Source of the DNA: Alistipes sp.
GTDB lineage: Bacteria; Bacteroidota; Bacteroidia; Bacteroidales; Rikenellaceae
DNA length: 40,205 bases
Reading direction: 5' to 3'
Assembly (NCBI GenBank): GCA_017424405.1
Contig: JAFPAD010000079.1
Location: forward strand, 1-40,205
Shown: piece after piece, positions 17,321-25,162 of the stretch
How positions within the stretch are numbered: position 1 is the first letter of the stretch
Layout of the letters: each line of letters opens with the position of its first letter
The notes under the pieces: generated by a model
Databases searched by the model: none
Told to the model about the DNA's origin: nothing
The model's input: only the letters and a program-made list of their open reading frames with translations
Position numbers and translations under genes: made by a program

Positions 17321-18721
17321 ATGATATACATATTTTTCATAATATGGCTTACAATCGGAGCAAGTGCTTTCCTTGCTCGTAGCCGCCGCACGATACACAT
17401 GCTATGTGCCACATATCTGACAGCACATGCCATGTTTGCAGGATTGCTCATTGGTGGTAAGTACCTCTCGACATCGGGCTCGTTTTTCAGCTTCGACGAG
17501 GCGGGCACACTATTCTACCTGCTGCTTGTCGTGGTGGCAATATTTATTTTCATACACTCGGAGGCTTACTTGAAGCGTGACGACATTGGCAACTATCGAC
17601 GTTATTTTGCACTGCTGATGTTGCTTACAACAGCCATCACAGGTGTATATTTTGCTAACAACATCGCCGTTACATGGATCTTGCTCGAGACAACAACATT
17701 GTGCGGTGCTGGTATCCTCTACTATCGTCGTTCGGAAGCTGCAATCGAGGCCACATGGAAATATCTGTTCGTATGTTCGACCGGTATCGCCATCGCTTAT
17801 TTGGGAATACTGTTGCTTTGCGCCGCAGCCTCGAACTCATCGCTCAACTATGAGGATCTCCAGATGTTGATTATAAATGGTAATCCGCTCTACCTAAAGG
17901 CTGCTTTCCTGCTCGTACTGACAGGTTATAGCTGTAAGATGGAGATATTCCCACTCTACACCATCGGCGTTGATGCCAACTTCGCAGCTCCCGCACCTGC
18001 CTCAGCTTTGTTATCGACAGGATTGGTGAATGCAGGTTTTTTGGCGATATTTAGAGTATATAAATTATTTGCTCACACGCCCCTGATGGCATGGGTGCAG
18101 AACGTGATGCTCATCATCGGAATTGTAAGCCTTGTGGTTGGAGCTCTATTCTTGCGTCGCACGAATAACTACAAGCGTTTCCTCTCTTACTCTACCGTTG
18201 AGAATATGGGTATCGTTGCCATAGGTTTGGGTATAGGAGGCGTAGGTGTATGGGCTGCGGTGTTCCATGTCATCTGCCACTCGTTCATCAAGAGCAGTTT
18301 GTTCCTGCATATTGCTATCGTAAGACAAGTGTATGACGGTTATCGCATAAACCGTATTGGTGACTATATAAACATCAACAAAGTTGGCGCCATAGGCTTG
18401 ATAGTGGGCATGGTGGCTATTTTGGCATTCCCTCCATCGCCGCTGTTCATCTCAGAGTTGATGATTATGTCGGAGGCATTGGCTTCGGGTGCATGGTGGA
18501 TTATCGCAATCATGGTGGTGTTGCTATGTATTGTAATCTTCACCGTGTGCCATCGTTTCATTAAGCTTTGCTACCAACCTAATCAGGACGAATTGCACCT
18601 CTCCAACATCGACCGCAAATTATCATATAGCGCCATCACGTTGCTATTGGCAGCCTTGGTGCTGGGTTTGTGGCAGCCTGAGATACTCACCAACATAATT
18701 GACAAAATCGTAACATTCTAA
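17321..18721 (+). CDS. HyfF-like (NuoN/NuoL-related) antiporter-type membrane subunit
   Basis: 466-residue membrane protein, the second antiporter-like subunit. Recognisable elements: Glu123 in WILLETTTLCGAG, Lys206 in GYSCKMEIFPLYT, the APAPASALLS loop, STVENMGIVAIGLG and Lys324 in CHSFIKSSLF. The lysine seen in NuoL/NuoN after the SALLS loop is Asn237 here (STGLVNAGF); as I recall this is common in HyfF, so it need not mean loss of function. The motif after Lys206 reads IGVDANFAAPAP where the family usually has WLPDAHxxAPxP, so the His is missing. Gap of 2 nt to the large-subunit gene. Confidence 0.86.
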   Translation: MIYIFFIIWLTIGASAFLARSRRTIHMLCATYLTAHAMFAGLLIGGKYLSTSGSFFSFDEAGTLFYLLLVVVAIFIFIHSEAYLKRDDIGNYRRYFALLMLLTTAITGVYFANNIAVTWILLETTTLCGAGILYYRRSEAAIEATWKYLFVCSTGIAIAYLGILLLCAAASNSSLNYEDLQMLIINGNPLYLKAAFLLVLTGYSCKMEIFPLYTIGVDANFAAPAPASALLSTGLVNAGFLAIFRVYKLFAHTPLMAWVQNVMLIIGIVSLVVGALFLRRTNNYKRFLSYSTVENMGIVAIGLGIGGVGVWAAVFHVICHSFIKSSLFLHIAIVRQVYDGYRINRIGDYININKVGAIGLIVGMVAILAFPPSPLFISELMIMSEALASGAWWIIAIMVVLLCIVIFTVCHRFIKLCYQPNQDELHLSNIDRKLSYSAITLLLAALVLGLWQPEILTNIIDKIVTF

Positions 18722-18723
18722 CG

Positions 18724-20235
18724 ATGAAATACTTTATTACAGACAACCCGAATGCTGCAGTTGCAATAGCCGACATTCCCGAAGTGGAATATGCAGCCTT
18801 GTATGAAGATTTGAAGGAGAGATTGGCAGATAGTCGCTACCATGTAGCTCACTATTTTGCTCGCCCCGAAGAGAACAGATTGAAGTTCTACCTCATACTC
18901 TTAGACGATGTCAAGCACAAGATAATGGTTTCGTCGTTTGCTATGGAGTATTACGACGACATAGCTCTGCCTTCACTCACGGCACTACACCCTCAGATGC
19001 ACCCATTTGAGCGAGAGATTGCTGAGCTTTTCAACGTAGAGTTCGATTCCATGCCATGGAACAAGCCTTTGCGCTTCCCTCACAACCGCCGCAATCGCAA
19101 CTCGTCGATGGACAACTATCCTTTTTACACCATCGAGGGCGAGTCGTTGCATGAGGTGAATGTGGGTCCTATACACGCCGGCATCATCGAGCCCGGAGCT
19201 TTCCGCTTTATATGTAACGGCGAAAATGTACTACACTTGGAGATTGCTTTAGGCTATCAGCACCGAGGTGTGGAATGCGAGTTTACTAAGACATCAAACC
19301 GTCTGCGCCAGACGCTTCTCTCGGAGTCTGTAGCAGGCGATAGCGCCGTATCTCACGCCGTCACATTCTCTCAAACAATCGAGAAGTTGATGGGTGCTAC
19401 CACTGACGAAAATCTCAACATCGAACGCACCGTAGCTCTCGAGCTTGAGCGCATGGCGATGCACATAGCCGACACGGGTGCGCTATGCACAGACGTAGCT
19501 TATCAGCTCGGACAGGTAGCTTGCGAGGCACTACGTACCGTTGTAATCAATACCACACAGGCTTGGTGCGGCAATCGTTTTGGTAAGGGTTTGATACGTC
19601 CGTGCGGTACAAACAAGCCTCTCACAGCAGCGAAGATTGAGTTAATACGTAAAAACGTAACAGATGTACGTCGTCGCTATAACGAGGTAAAGGAGGATAT
19701 AGAATCATCACCAACCATTTTAGCTCGATTTGAGCAGTGCGGTTTGGTACCTAAAGCCGAAATGCTACGCATAGGCGGCGTGGGAATAGCATCACGAGCA
19801 AGTGGGGCATCACGCGACATTCGCGCGTCACACCCTTATGCTGCCTACATCAACAAGATAGAGCATCAAGCAGTAAAGATGCATGACGGAGATGTTATGT
19901 CACGCCTGATGATGCGCTGTCATGAAGTGCTGCAATCGGCCGATTATATTCTACAACTCCTCGCCGACTACACGCCTGCAAACATTTCTCAACCAGATTA
20001 CACTACTCCACTCCGTGGCGAGATGTTAGCCGTAGGTTTGGTAGAGGGTTGGCGTGGCGAGATATGCCATGTAGCCCTTACCGACAAAAGTGGCGAGGTT
20101 AGCACTTACAAGGTGAAAGACCCAAGCCTTCACAATTGGTTAGGACTCGCCATTGCTGTACGCAGCGAGGGAATTTCCGACTTCCCTATCAATAATAAGA
20201 GCTTCAACCTCTCATACTGCGGTCATGATTTGTAA
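18724..20235 (+). CDS. HyfG/HycE-like large subunit lacking all Ni-Fe ligands (Ehr type)
   Basis: 503-residue fusion of a NuoC-like domain (about 1-130; MHPFEREIAELFNVEF) and a NuoD/hydrogenase-large-subunit domain (about 145-503; VGPIHAGIIEPG, GYQHRGVE, ARDIRASHPY-like SRDIRASHPYAAY, DGDVMSRLMMR). Active group 4 hydrogenases bind Ni-Fe with two CxxC motifs. Here the first (RVCGIC) reads SVAGDS at 202-207. The second (DPCxxC at the C-terminus) reads NLSYCG at 495-500, with a single displaced Cys499. The protein therefore cannot hold the Ni-Fe centre. No C-terminal protease-processing extension is seen; it ends SYCGHDL. This fits the energy-converting hydrogenase-related (Ehr) family, whose reaction is unknown. 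Most of the remaining fold is conserved, so it is not a pseudogene. Confidence 0.9.
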   Translation: MKYFITDNPNAAVAIADIPEVEYAALYEDLKERLADSRYHVAHYFARPEENRLKFYLILLDDVKHKIMVSSFAMEYYDDIALPSLTALHPQMHPFEREIAELFNVEFDSMPWNKPLRFPHNRRNRNSSMDNYPFYTIEGESLHEVNVGPIHAGIIEPGAFRFICNGENVLHLEIALGYQHRGVECEFTKTSNRLRQTLLSESVAGDSAVSHAVTFSQTIEKLMGATTDENLNIERTVALELERMAMHIADTGALCTDVAYQLGQVACEALRTVVINTTQAWCGNRFGKGLIRPCGTNKPLTAAKIELIRKNVTDVRRRYNEVKEDIESSPTILARFEQCGLVPKAEMLRIGGVGIASRASGASRDIRASHPYAAYINKIEHQAVKMHDGDVMSRLMMRCHEVLQSADYILQLLADYTPANISQPDYTTPLRGEMLAVGLVEGWRGEICHVALTDKSGEVSTYKVKDPSLHNWLGLAIAVRSEGISDFPINNKSFNLSYCGHDL

Positions 20236-20256
20236 TAGTTATATAGCATAAAGATT

Positions 20257-21018
20257 ATGATATTTCCTAAGATAAAAATTCTGCACAGCCACGGCTGGCA
20301 ATACATACCTGACTTGAATGCAGTCGAGCTTACTGAAGAGTTCCGTGGTCGTCCATATCTGACTGCTACTGCCGATATGCGCGACGTGGAGGCGGCAGCA
20401 CAACTCTGCCCCGTGAAGGCTATCTCCACACAGCCATTCTCACTCGACATGGGAAAGTGTCTATTTTGCGGAGAGTGCGCATTGAGAGCACCTAAAAACA
20501 TTAGCTTCACCAACGATTACAAGATAAGTTCTACATCACGTGAGGCTCTTATCATCAAACCCGGTGATGAACGAGTAGAGTTCCACCCAGAGCAGACTCG
20601 CGAGCAGATATACCAACTATTCGGACATGCCCTAAAACTCCGACAGGTGTCGGCTGCGGGCGATGCGTCGGTTGAGATGGAGCTCAACGCTTCGGGCAAC
20701 GTGAACTTCGATTTTGGTCGTTATGGAATCGAGTTTGTAGCCTCACCACGCCATGCCGACGGAGTAGTTATCACAGGTCCTATATCGCAGAATATGGCAG
20801 AGGCGTTGGAGATATGCTACAACTCTATACCCGACCCTAAATTGGTTATCGTATGTGGTTCGGAGGCTTGCTCAGGAGGTCTATTCGCCGACAGCAAAGC
20901 TATCGACCGCAGCTTCCTCGACCGCTACAAGGTTGACCTATGGTTACCGGGAACCCCTACTCACCCAATGACATTCATTGATGGAGTGATGAACCTGTTG
21001 CGTCTAAAAACACGATAA
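20257..21018 (+). CDS. Ferredoxin-HyfI/NuoB-like fusion subunit lacking proximal-cluster ligands
   Basis: 253 residues in two parts. Residues about 1-90 form a ferredoxin-like domain with Cys51 (LCPVKAI) and Cys68, Cys71, Cys74 (CLFCGEC); the eighth-position Cys is Ala78 (RAP). These four are the ligand set of one cluster in a 2[4Fe-4S] ferredoxin, so one [4Fe-4S] cluster is expected. Residues about 120-250 align with HyfI/NuoB (GIEFVASPRHADGVVITGP, IPDPKLVIVCG, SGGLF, LPGTPTHP), but all four proximal-cluster cysteines are gone: the N-terminal CxxC region reads VSAAGDASVEMEL, GxC reads GSEAC (Cys205 displaced by two), and PGCP reads PGTP (Thr233). It looks like a HyfH-HyfI fusion. The 21-nt gap is the longest inside the operon. 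Confidence 0.87.
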   Translation: MIFPKIKILHSHGWQYIPDLNAVELTEEFRGRPYLTATADMRDVEAAAQLCPVKAISTQPFSLDMGKCLFCGECALRAPKNISFTNDYKISSTSREALIIKPGDERVEFHPEQTREQIYQLFGHALKLRQVSAAGDASVEMELNASGNVNFDFGRYGIEFVASPRHADGVVITGPISQNMAEALEICYNSIPDPKLVIVCGSEACSGGLFADSKAIDRSFLDRYKVDLWLPGTPTHPMTFIDGVMNLLRLKTR

Positions 21019-21101
21019 ATTCAACCCGTCACAAGGGCGATTCGCCTCCAAGAATAGGGCTTTGACCGCAAAGGGTAGACCACAACGGCGATATTTATCG
21101 T

Positions 21102-21109
21102 TATATTTG
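21102..21109 (+). promoter_or_regulatory. Putative -7 promoter element of the small secreted protein gene
   Basis: TATATTTG, a full TAnnTTTG match, 38 nt before the ATG at 21148. No TTTG at the expected spacing. The preceding gap (21019-21101) holds only a weak hairpin (GGCGATTCGCC) with no T tract, so I see no convincing terminator for the Ehr-like operon. Confidence 0.55.
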
Positions 21110-21147
21110 CAACAGAACAAAGTTATTGACCAAAAAACTTTACGATT

Positions 21148-21594
21148 ATGAAAAAGTCTATTATGATTTCGTTACTCGCACTGATGATAAGTGTAGTATC
21201 ATTCGCACAGCCTAAGCCAAATGATTTCCACGAGTTCAAGGCTCCATCGGTCGAGCAGATTGCAAAGTGGCGCTCTGACCACATGCAGAAGGAGTACAAT
21301 CTTGCCAAGAGCCAATACGATAATATTTACAAGCTCTACCTCAAGCAGGCTAAGAAGGACGCTGCTCGCATGGAGAAGGCGAAGAAGGAGCAGGAGCAGA
21401 TTAAAAAAGAGCTCAAGAAGATTCTCAACAACGAACAGTGGGCAAAGTATGAGCAGATGCAGAAGCGTCCAAGATTCAACGGCAAGAGACCGATGCCACA
21501 GCATGGCAAGCCTGGAGCTCCTGGACAGAGAATGAAGGGTCCAAAGATTGAGCAGCCAGAGGGTCGTCACAACAACATGTACCTCGAGAAATAG
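21148..21594 (+). CDS. Small secreted helical protein (Spy/CpxP- or DUF4890-like)
   Basis: 148 residues. The signal peptide MKKSIMISLLALMISVVSFAQ is cleaved after an Ala-Gln site, followed by a Lys/Glu/Gln-rich, probably helical core (about 30-105; YNLAKSQYDNIYKLYLKQAKK, given in part) and a Pro/Gly/Lys-rich disordered tail. The core repeats the LxxxQxxxIxxLY and LNNEQWAKYEQM patterns of periplasmic LTxxQ-type (Spy/CpxP) chaperone-like proteins and the Bacteroidales DUF4890 family. Function is not established. It has its own promoter and a terminator directly after it, so it is a single-gene unit. Confidence 0.75.
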   Translation: MKKSIMISLLALMISVVSFAQPKPNDFHEFKAPSVEQIAKWRSDHMQKEYNLAKSQYDNIYKLYLKQAKKDAARMEKAKKEQEQIKKELKKILNNEQWAKYEQMQKRPRFNGKRPMPQHGKPGAPGQRMKGPKIEQPEGRHNNMYLEK

Positions 21595-21620
21595 GTCGCT
21601 CGGTCATCGAGTAAAATAAG

Positions 21621-21659
21621 AATGGGTTGTCACAACAATGTTGGACAACCCATTTTTCT
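21621..21659. terminator. Bidirectional intrinsic terminator
   Basis: Perfect 11-bp stem AATGGGTTGTC (21621-21631) / GACAACCCATT (21644-21654), followed on the plus strand by TTTCTT and on the minus strand by a T-rich CTTATTTTA run. It lies between the converging secreted-protein and ferredoxin genes and can serve both. Confidence 0.85.
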
Positions 21660-21674
21660 TAGGTAACAACGATG

Positions 21675-21842
21675 TTACTCAGCTGAAATAGCCTCGCTTG
21701 GGCATACGCCTGCGCAAGTACCGCAGTCGATACACTTATCAGCGTCAATTACATAGATATCACCAGCTGAGATAGCCTCAACAGGACACTCGTCGATACA
21801 AGTACCGCATGCTACGCATGCATCTGAAATTTTGTAAGCCAT
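21675..21842 (-). CDS. 2[4Fe-4S] ferredoxin, 55 residues
   Basis: Short bacterial ferredoxin beginning MAYKISDACVACGTC, with two complete CxxCxxCxxxCP motifs: Cys9, 12, 15, 19 and Cys37, 40, 43, 47, each followed by the usual AI. It is a low-potential electron carrier of the clostridial type, cytosolic. The gene is only 168 nt. It is read divergently from the secreted-protein gene with a shared terminator, and lies downstream of serS on the same strand, but has its own excellent promoter. It is the nearest candidate electron donor for the Ehr-like complex about 0.7 kb away, although adjacency is the only evidence. Confidence 0.95.
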   Translation of the reverse strand: MAYKISDACVACGTCIDECPVEAISAGDIYVIDADKCIDCGTCAGVCPSEAISAE

Positions 21843-21883
21843 AATTTTGTTTATTTTATGTGTTGTTAATAAATTGTCTTTAG

Positions 21884-21914
21884 CAAATATAACTCTTTAT
21901 TTGATAATATCAAA
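21884..21914 (-). promoter_or_regulatory. Bacteroidota promoter for ferredoxin (-33 and -7)
   Basis: On the minus strand TTTG (21914-21911), exactly 19 nt, then TATATTTG (21891-21884), a textbook TTTG-N19-TAnnTTTG promoter. The -33 box lies inside the last codons of serS. The start codon is 42 nt downstream of the -7 box. Confidence 0.82.
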
Positions 21915-23168
21915 ACCTGTGTAAGGAACAAGCACCTCAGGTATGCGAATTCCCTCTGCGGTTTGATTATTCTCAAGCAATGCCGCAACGATACGAGGCA
22001 ATGCCAATGAAGAGCCATTCAATGTGTGTGCCAACTGAGTCTTCTTATCGGCACCACGGTAACGAAGTTTCAAACGATTTGCCTGGAACGACTCGAAGTT
22101 TGACACTGACGACACCTCCAACCAACGCTTCTGAGCCTCAGAATAAACCTCAAAATCGTAAGTCAGAGCCGATGTGAATGACATATCGCCACCGCACAAA
22201 CGCAAGATACGATATGGCAAACCGAGTGAAGCAACAATCTTCTCAACGTGAGCTACCATGCCGTCCAACGCCTCGTAAGAGTTCTCTGGCAATGCGAGCT
22301 GCACGATCTCAACCTTATCGAATTGGTGCAAACGGTTCAAGCCACGTACGTCCTTACCATAAGAACCTGCCTCGCGACGGAAGCAAGGTGTATAGGCTGT
22401 CATCTTCACTGGGAACTCCTTCTCGTCAAGAATCACATCACGGAAGATGTTTGTCACAGGCACCTCAGCTGTTGGAACGAGGTAGAAGTTATCAGCCGTA
22501 GCGTGATACATCTGACCCTCCTTATCTGGCAACTGACCTGTACCGAAGCCTGAAGCCTCATTCACCATTACGGGCACCTCAACCTCCTGATAGCCTGCCT
22601 CAGTATTGCAGTCAAGGAAGTAGTTAATCAACGCACGTTGCAAGCGAGCACCCTTGCCCTTATACACAGGGAAACCAGCACCTGTCAATTTAACACCCAA
22701 GTCGAAGTCGATGATGTCGTACTTCGATGCCAACTCCCAGTGTGGAAGTGGGTTCTCTGGAAGCTCCGAGAAATTCTCAACGAGCTTCACCACTACGTTA
22801 TCCTCAGCTGTACGACCCTCTGGAACAATCTCTGCTGGGAAGTTAGGCAACAACACAATCTGTGCCTGCAACTCATCTTGAGCCGTCTGATGCTCCGCAG
22901 AGAGCTCTGCCGAGCGAGCCTTCAACGCAGCCACCTGCTGCTTCATCTGCTCAGCCTCCTCGCGCTTGCCCTGACCCATCAAGGCACCAATCTGCTTAGC
23001 AGCCTTATTCTGCTCGGCAAGACAGTTATCCAACTCAGCCTGAATCGACTTACGTTTGTCGTCCAACTCCTCAATCTTTGCAATAATTGGAGCGGCGTCC
23101 ACACCCTTCTTTGCAAGACGTGCGATAGCCAACTCTTTATCTTCTCTTAATTGCTTTAGTGTAAGCAT
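21897..23168 (-). CDS. serS: Seryl-tRNA synthetase
   Basis: 423-residue class II aminoacyl-tRNA synthetase. It has an N-terminal coiled-coil tRNA-binding arm (about 25-105, rich in Lys/Glu/Gln), then a catalytic core with the TAEVPVTN segment, motif 2 FRREAGSYGKDVRGLNRLHQF and motif 3 NGSSLALPRIVAALLENNQ. The length matches bacterial SerRS. It starts MLTLKQLRED; a -7 box lies 26 nt upstream. Nothing is odd in it. Confidence 0.97.
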   Translation of the reverse strand: MLTLKQLREDKELAIARLAKKGVDAAPIIAKIEELDDKRKSIQAELDNCLAEQNKAAKQIGALMGQGKREEAEQMKQQVAALKARSAELSAEHQTAQDELQAQIVLLPNFPAEIVPEGRTAEDNVVVKLVENFSELPENPLPHWELASKYDIIDFDLGVKLTGAGFPVYKGKGARLQRALINYFLDCNTEAGYQEVEVPVMVNEASGFGTGQLPDKEGQMYHATADNFYLVPTAEVPVTNIFRDVILDEKEFPVKMTAYTPCFRREAGSYGKDVRGLNRLHQFDKVEIVQLALPENSYEALDGMVAHVEKIVASLGLPYRILRLCGGDMSFTSALTYDFEVYSEAQKRWLEVSSVSNFESFQANRLKLRYRGADKKTQLAHTLNGSSLALPRIVAALLENNQTAEGIRIPEVLVPYTGFDIIK

Positions 23169-23194
23169 ATCCTATTCTTTTAAGTTATGATGCG

Positions 23195-23202
23195 CAAAGT
23201 TA
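23195..23202 (-). promoter_or_regulatory. Putative -7 promoter element of serS
   Basis: Minus-strand TAACTTTG matches TAnnTTTG, 26 nt before the serS start codon. No TTTG at standard spacing upstream. Confidence 0.55.
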
Positions 23203-23308
23203 GCAAAAATCTTCGTTCGTTATCCTCATTTGGGAGGTTTTTTCGAGATTTAATCCTCATGGTGATAATTTATTGCCTTACATGAGGGCTTTATTCGCCA
23301 CTATTTAC

Positions 23309-23316
23309 TACTTTTG
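23309..23316 (+). promoter_or_regulatory. Putative -7 promoter element of the U32 operon
   Basis: TACTTTTG matches TAnnTTTG, 20 nt before the ATG at 23337. It would drive the four-gene U32-methyltransferase-chrA-chrA unit. Confidence 0.55.
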
Positions 23317-23336
23317 CAGAGTAAAAGTTTAACACG

Positions 23337-25154
23337 ATGCGCTATATAGAGTTACTCTCGCCTGCAAAAGACTTCGACGCTGCCCGTGCCGCTATCGACC
23401 ACGGAGCCGATGCCATATATATGGGTGGTGCGAGATTCGGAGCAAGACAGGCGGCAGGAAATTCCATTGACGACATTGCTCGTGCCGCAGAGTATGCCCA
23501 TCAATATGGCGCACGCCTACACTCAACTCTCAACACCGCGCTTTTCGAAAATGAGCTTCGCGATGCCGAGCTTCTTGCCCGAGAGCTGATTGCAGCAGGA
23601 GCCGACGCCTTGATTGTTCAGGATATGGCATTTCGTGAGATGAATCTTCCTATCGAACTCCACGCCTCAACTCAGGTGGGAAACACCACGCCCGAGGGGG
23701 TAAAGTTTTTGGAGGAGTGCGGCTTTGCCCGTATCATTTTGGAACGCTCGCTCTCATTGGAGGAGATACGTGCCATACGCCAAGCAACAACAGCCGAATT
23801 GGAGTGCTTCGTGCATGGAGCAATATGCGTTGGTCACAGCGGACGTTGTTTCCTTTCCCGCACTACATCACCACGCAGTGGCAATCGTGGCGAGTGCTCA
23901 CAACCCTGCCGCCTACCCTACGACTTAAAAGATGGTCAGGGCAATAAAATCATCACAGGCAAACACCTACTGTCGGTACGAGATTTAAATCTCTCGGACG
24001 AGTTGGAGCTGCTGATGGACGCAGGCATTACGTCGTTCAAAATTGAAGGGCGACTCAAAGATGTGAGCTACATAAAGAATGTGGTGAGTTATTACCGTCG
24101 TCGCATAGACGACATTCTATCTCGTAGGAGTGATATTGTACGCCCCTCGGTGGGGCGCAGCACGATAGAGTTTGAACCCAATCCTGCCAAGAGTTTTACT
24201 CGCGGTGCATCTACCTATATGCTGCACGGCAAAGCAAGTGGCGTAGCATCGTTCGACACACCAAAAGCCATAGGCGAATACATCGGCGAGGTAGCAAGCA
24301 CAAAAAAACACTCATTCACACTTGACGGTGCAAACAATCTTGTTGCGGGTGATGGCATTTGCGTCATATCACCCAATGGCATGAGTGGCACAAATATCAA
24401 TAACGTAGAGGGCTCACTTATCACCCCTAACCGCATGGACGGCATAAGCTGCGGGGCTAAGATTTATCGCAATTACGACCATCGTTTCTCGCTTGCGCTC
24501 GACCGCAATCGCACACGACGCACCATCGATGTCGATGCCTCGCTCACGCTCACTCAGGAGGGTTGCTGCTTGAAGGTATGCGATGAGCAGGGCATTGAGA
24601 TAAGTGTTGAACGTCAAGTGACACTATCGCCTGCCAACGACCCACTGAAGATGGAGCAGACGGCTCGACGTCAGATTGAGAAGAGTGGCGACACTATTTT
24701 CTCTATCTCTGAGATTACGATTGTAGGCAGCAACTATTTTGCCCCTGCATCACTTATCACCGAGATACGACGCGAAGCATTAGAGAAACTTGCAGCAGCC
24801 AGAATAGCGGCTCCACGTCATCATAAAATACTCGCCGACGACGGCTCGGCTCGTTACCCTTACGCGGTTGTGACCAAGTATGAGAATGTGACAAACTCAA
24901 TGGCTAAAGCATTCTACCTAAAACATGGCGCAACGCAGCTGGAGCCTGCATTGGAGCTTCTGCCCACCGTCGAAGAACGAGTGATGATTTCGAGCTACTG
25001 CATACGTCGTGAGATTGGAGAGTGCCTGAAACAAAATCCAAAACTCAAGGGCGAGCTATACCTCGAACATGGCACAGCCCGCTACCGTTTAGGCTTTGAT
25101 TGCAAGCAATGCCTCATGACATTAACCGATTGCAGCACACAACAAAAAAGATAA
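23337..25154 (+). CDS. Peptidase U32-family protein (RlhA-like tRNA/rRNA hydroxylation type)
   Basis: 605-residue U32 protein. Residues 1-300 form the U32 barrel, opening ELLSPAKDFDAARAAIDHGADAIYMGG (read in part), with the core signature HGAICVGHSGRCFLS and RSGNRGECSQPCRLPY; clustered cysteines at 157, 164, 171, 187 and 191 are consistent with an Fe-S site. The C-terminal half resembles the DUF3656 extension found in E. coli RlhA, the 23S rRNA C2501 hydroxylation protein; TrhP is shorter. Despite the 'peptidase' name, family members act in RNA hydroxylation, so that is the likelier role. It is first in a four-gene operon, 8 nt before an RNA-methyltransferase-like gene, which fits RNA modification. 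Confidence 0.85.
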   Translation: MRYIELLSPAKDFDAARAAIDHGADAIYMGGARFGARQAAGNSIDDIARAAEYAHQYGARLHSTLNTALFENELRDAELLARELIAAGADALIVQDMAFREMNLPIELHASTQVGNTTPEGVKFLEECGFARIILERSLSLEEIRAIRQATTAELECFVHGAICVGHSGRCFLSRTTSPRSGNRGECSQPCRLPYDLKDGQGNKIITGKHLLSVRDLNLSDELELLMDAGITSFKIEGRLKDVSYIKNVVSYYRRRIDDILSRRSDIVRPSVGRSTIEFEPNPAKSFTRGASTYMLHGKASGVASFDTPKAIGEYIGEVASTKKHSFTLDGANNLVAGDGICVISPNGMSGTNINNVEGSLITPNRMDGISCGAKIYRNYDHRFSLALDRNRTRRTIDVDASLTLTQEGCCLKVCDEQGIEISVERQVTLSPANDPLKMEQTARRQIEKSGDTIFSISEITIVGSNYFAPASLITEIRREALEKLAAARIAAPRHHKILADDGSARYPYAVVTKYENVTNSMAKAFYLKHGATQLEPALELLPTVEERVMISSYCIRREIGECLKQNPKLKGELYLEHGTARYRLGFDCKQCLMTLTDCSTQQKR

Positions 25155-25162
25155 CAATCCCC

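Noticed and set aside
18724..21018. Calling this locus an active hydrogenase-4 or formate hydrogenlyase
   Set aside because: The Ni-Fe CxxC pairs and the proximal Fe-S ligands are absent, and no formate dehydrogenase or maturation genes are present.
18724..21018. Calling the peripheral subunits degenerate pseudogenes
   Set aside because: Both frames are full length, gaps to neighbours are 2 and 21 nt, and non-ligand family residues are well kept, so loss of cysteines looks like specialisation.
21019..21101. Hairpin GGCGATTCGCC as terminator of the Ehr-like operon
   Set aside because: The stem is only 4-5 bp and no T tract follows.
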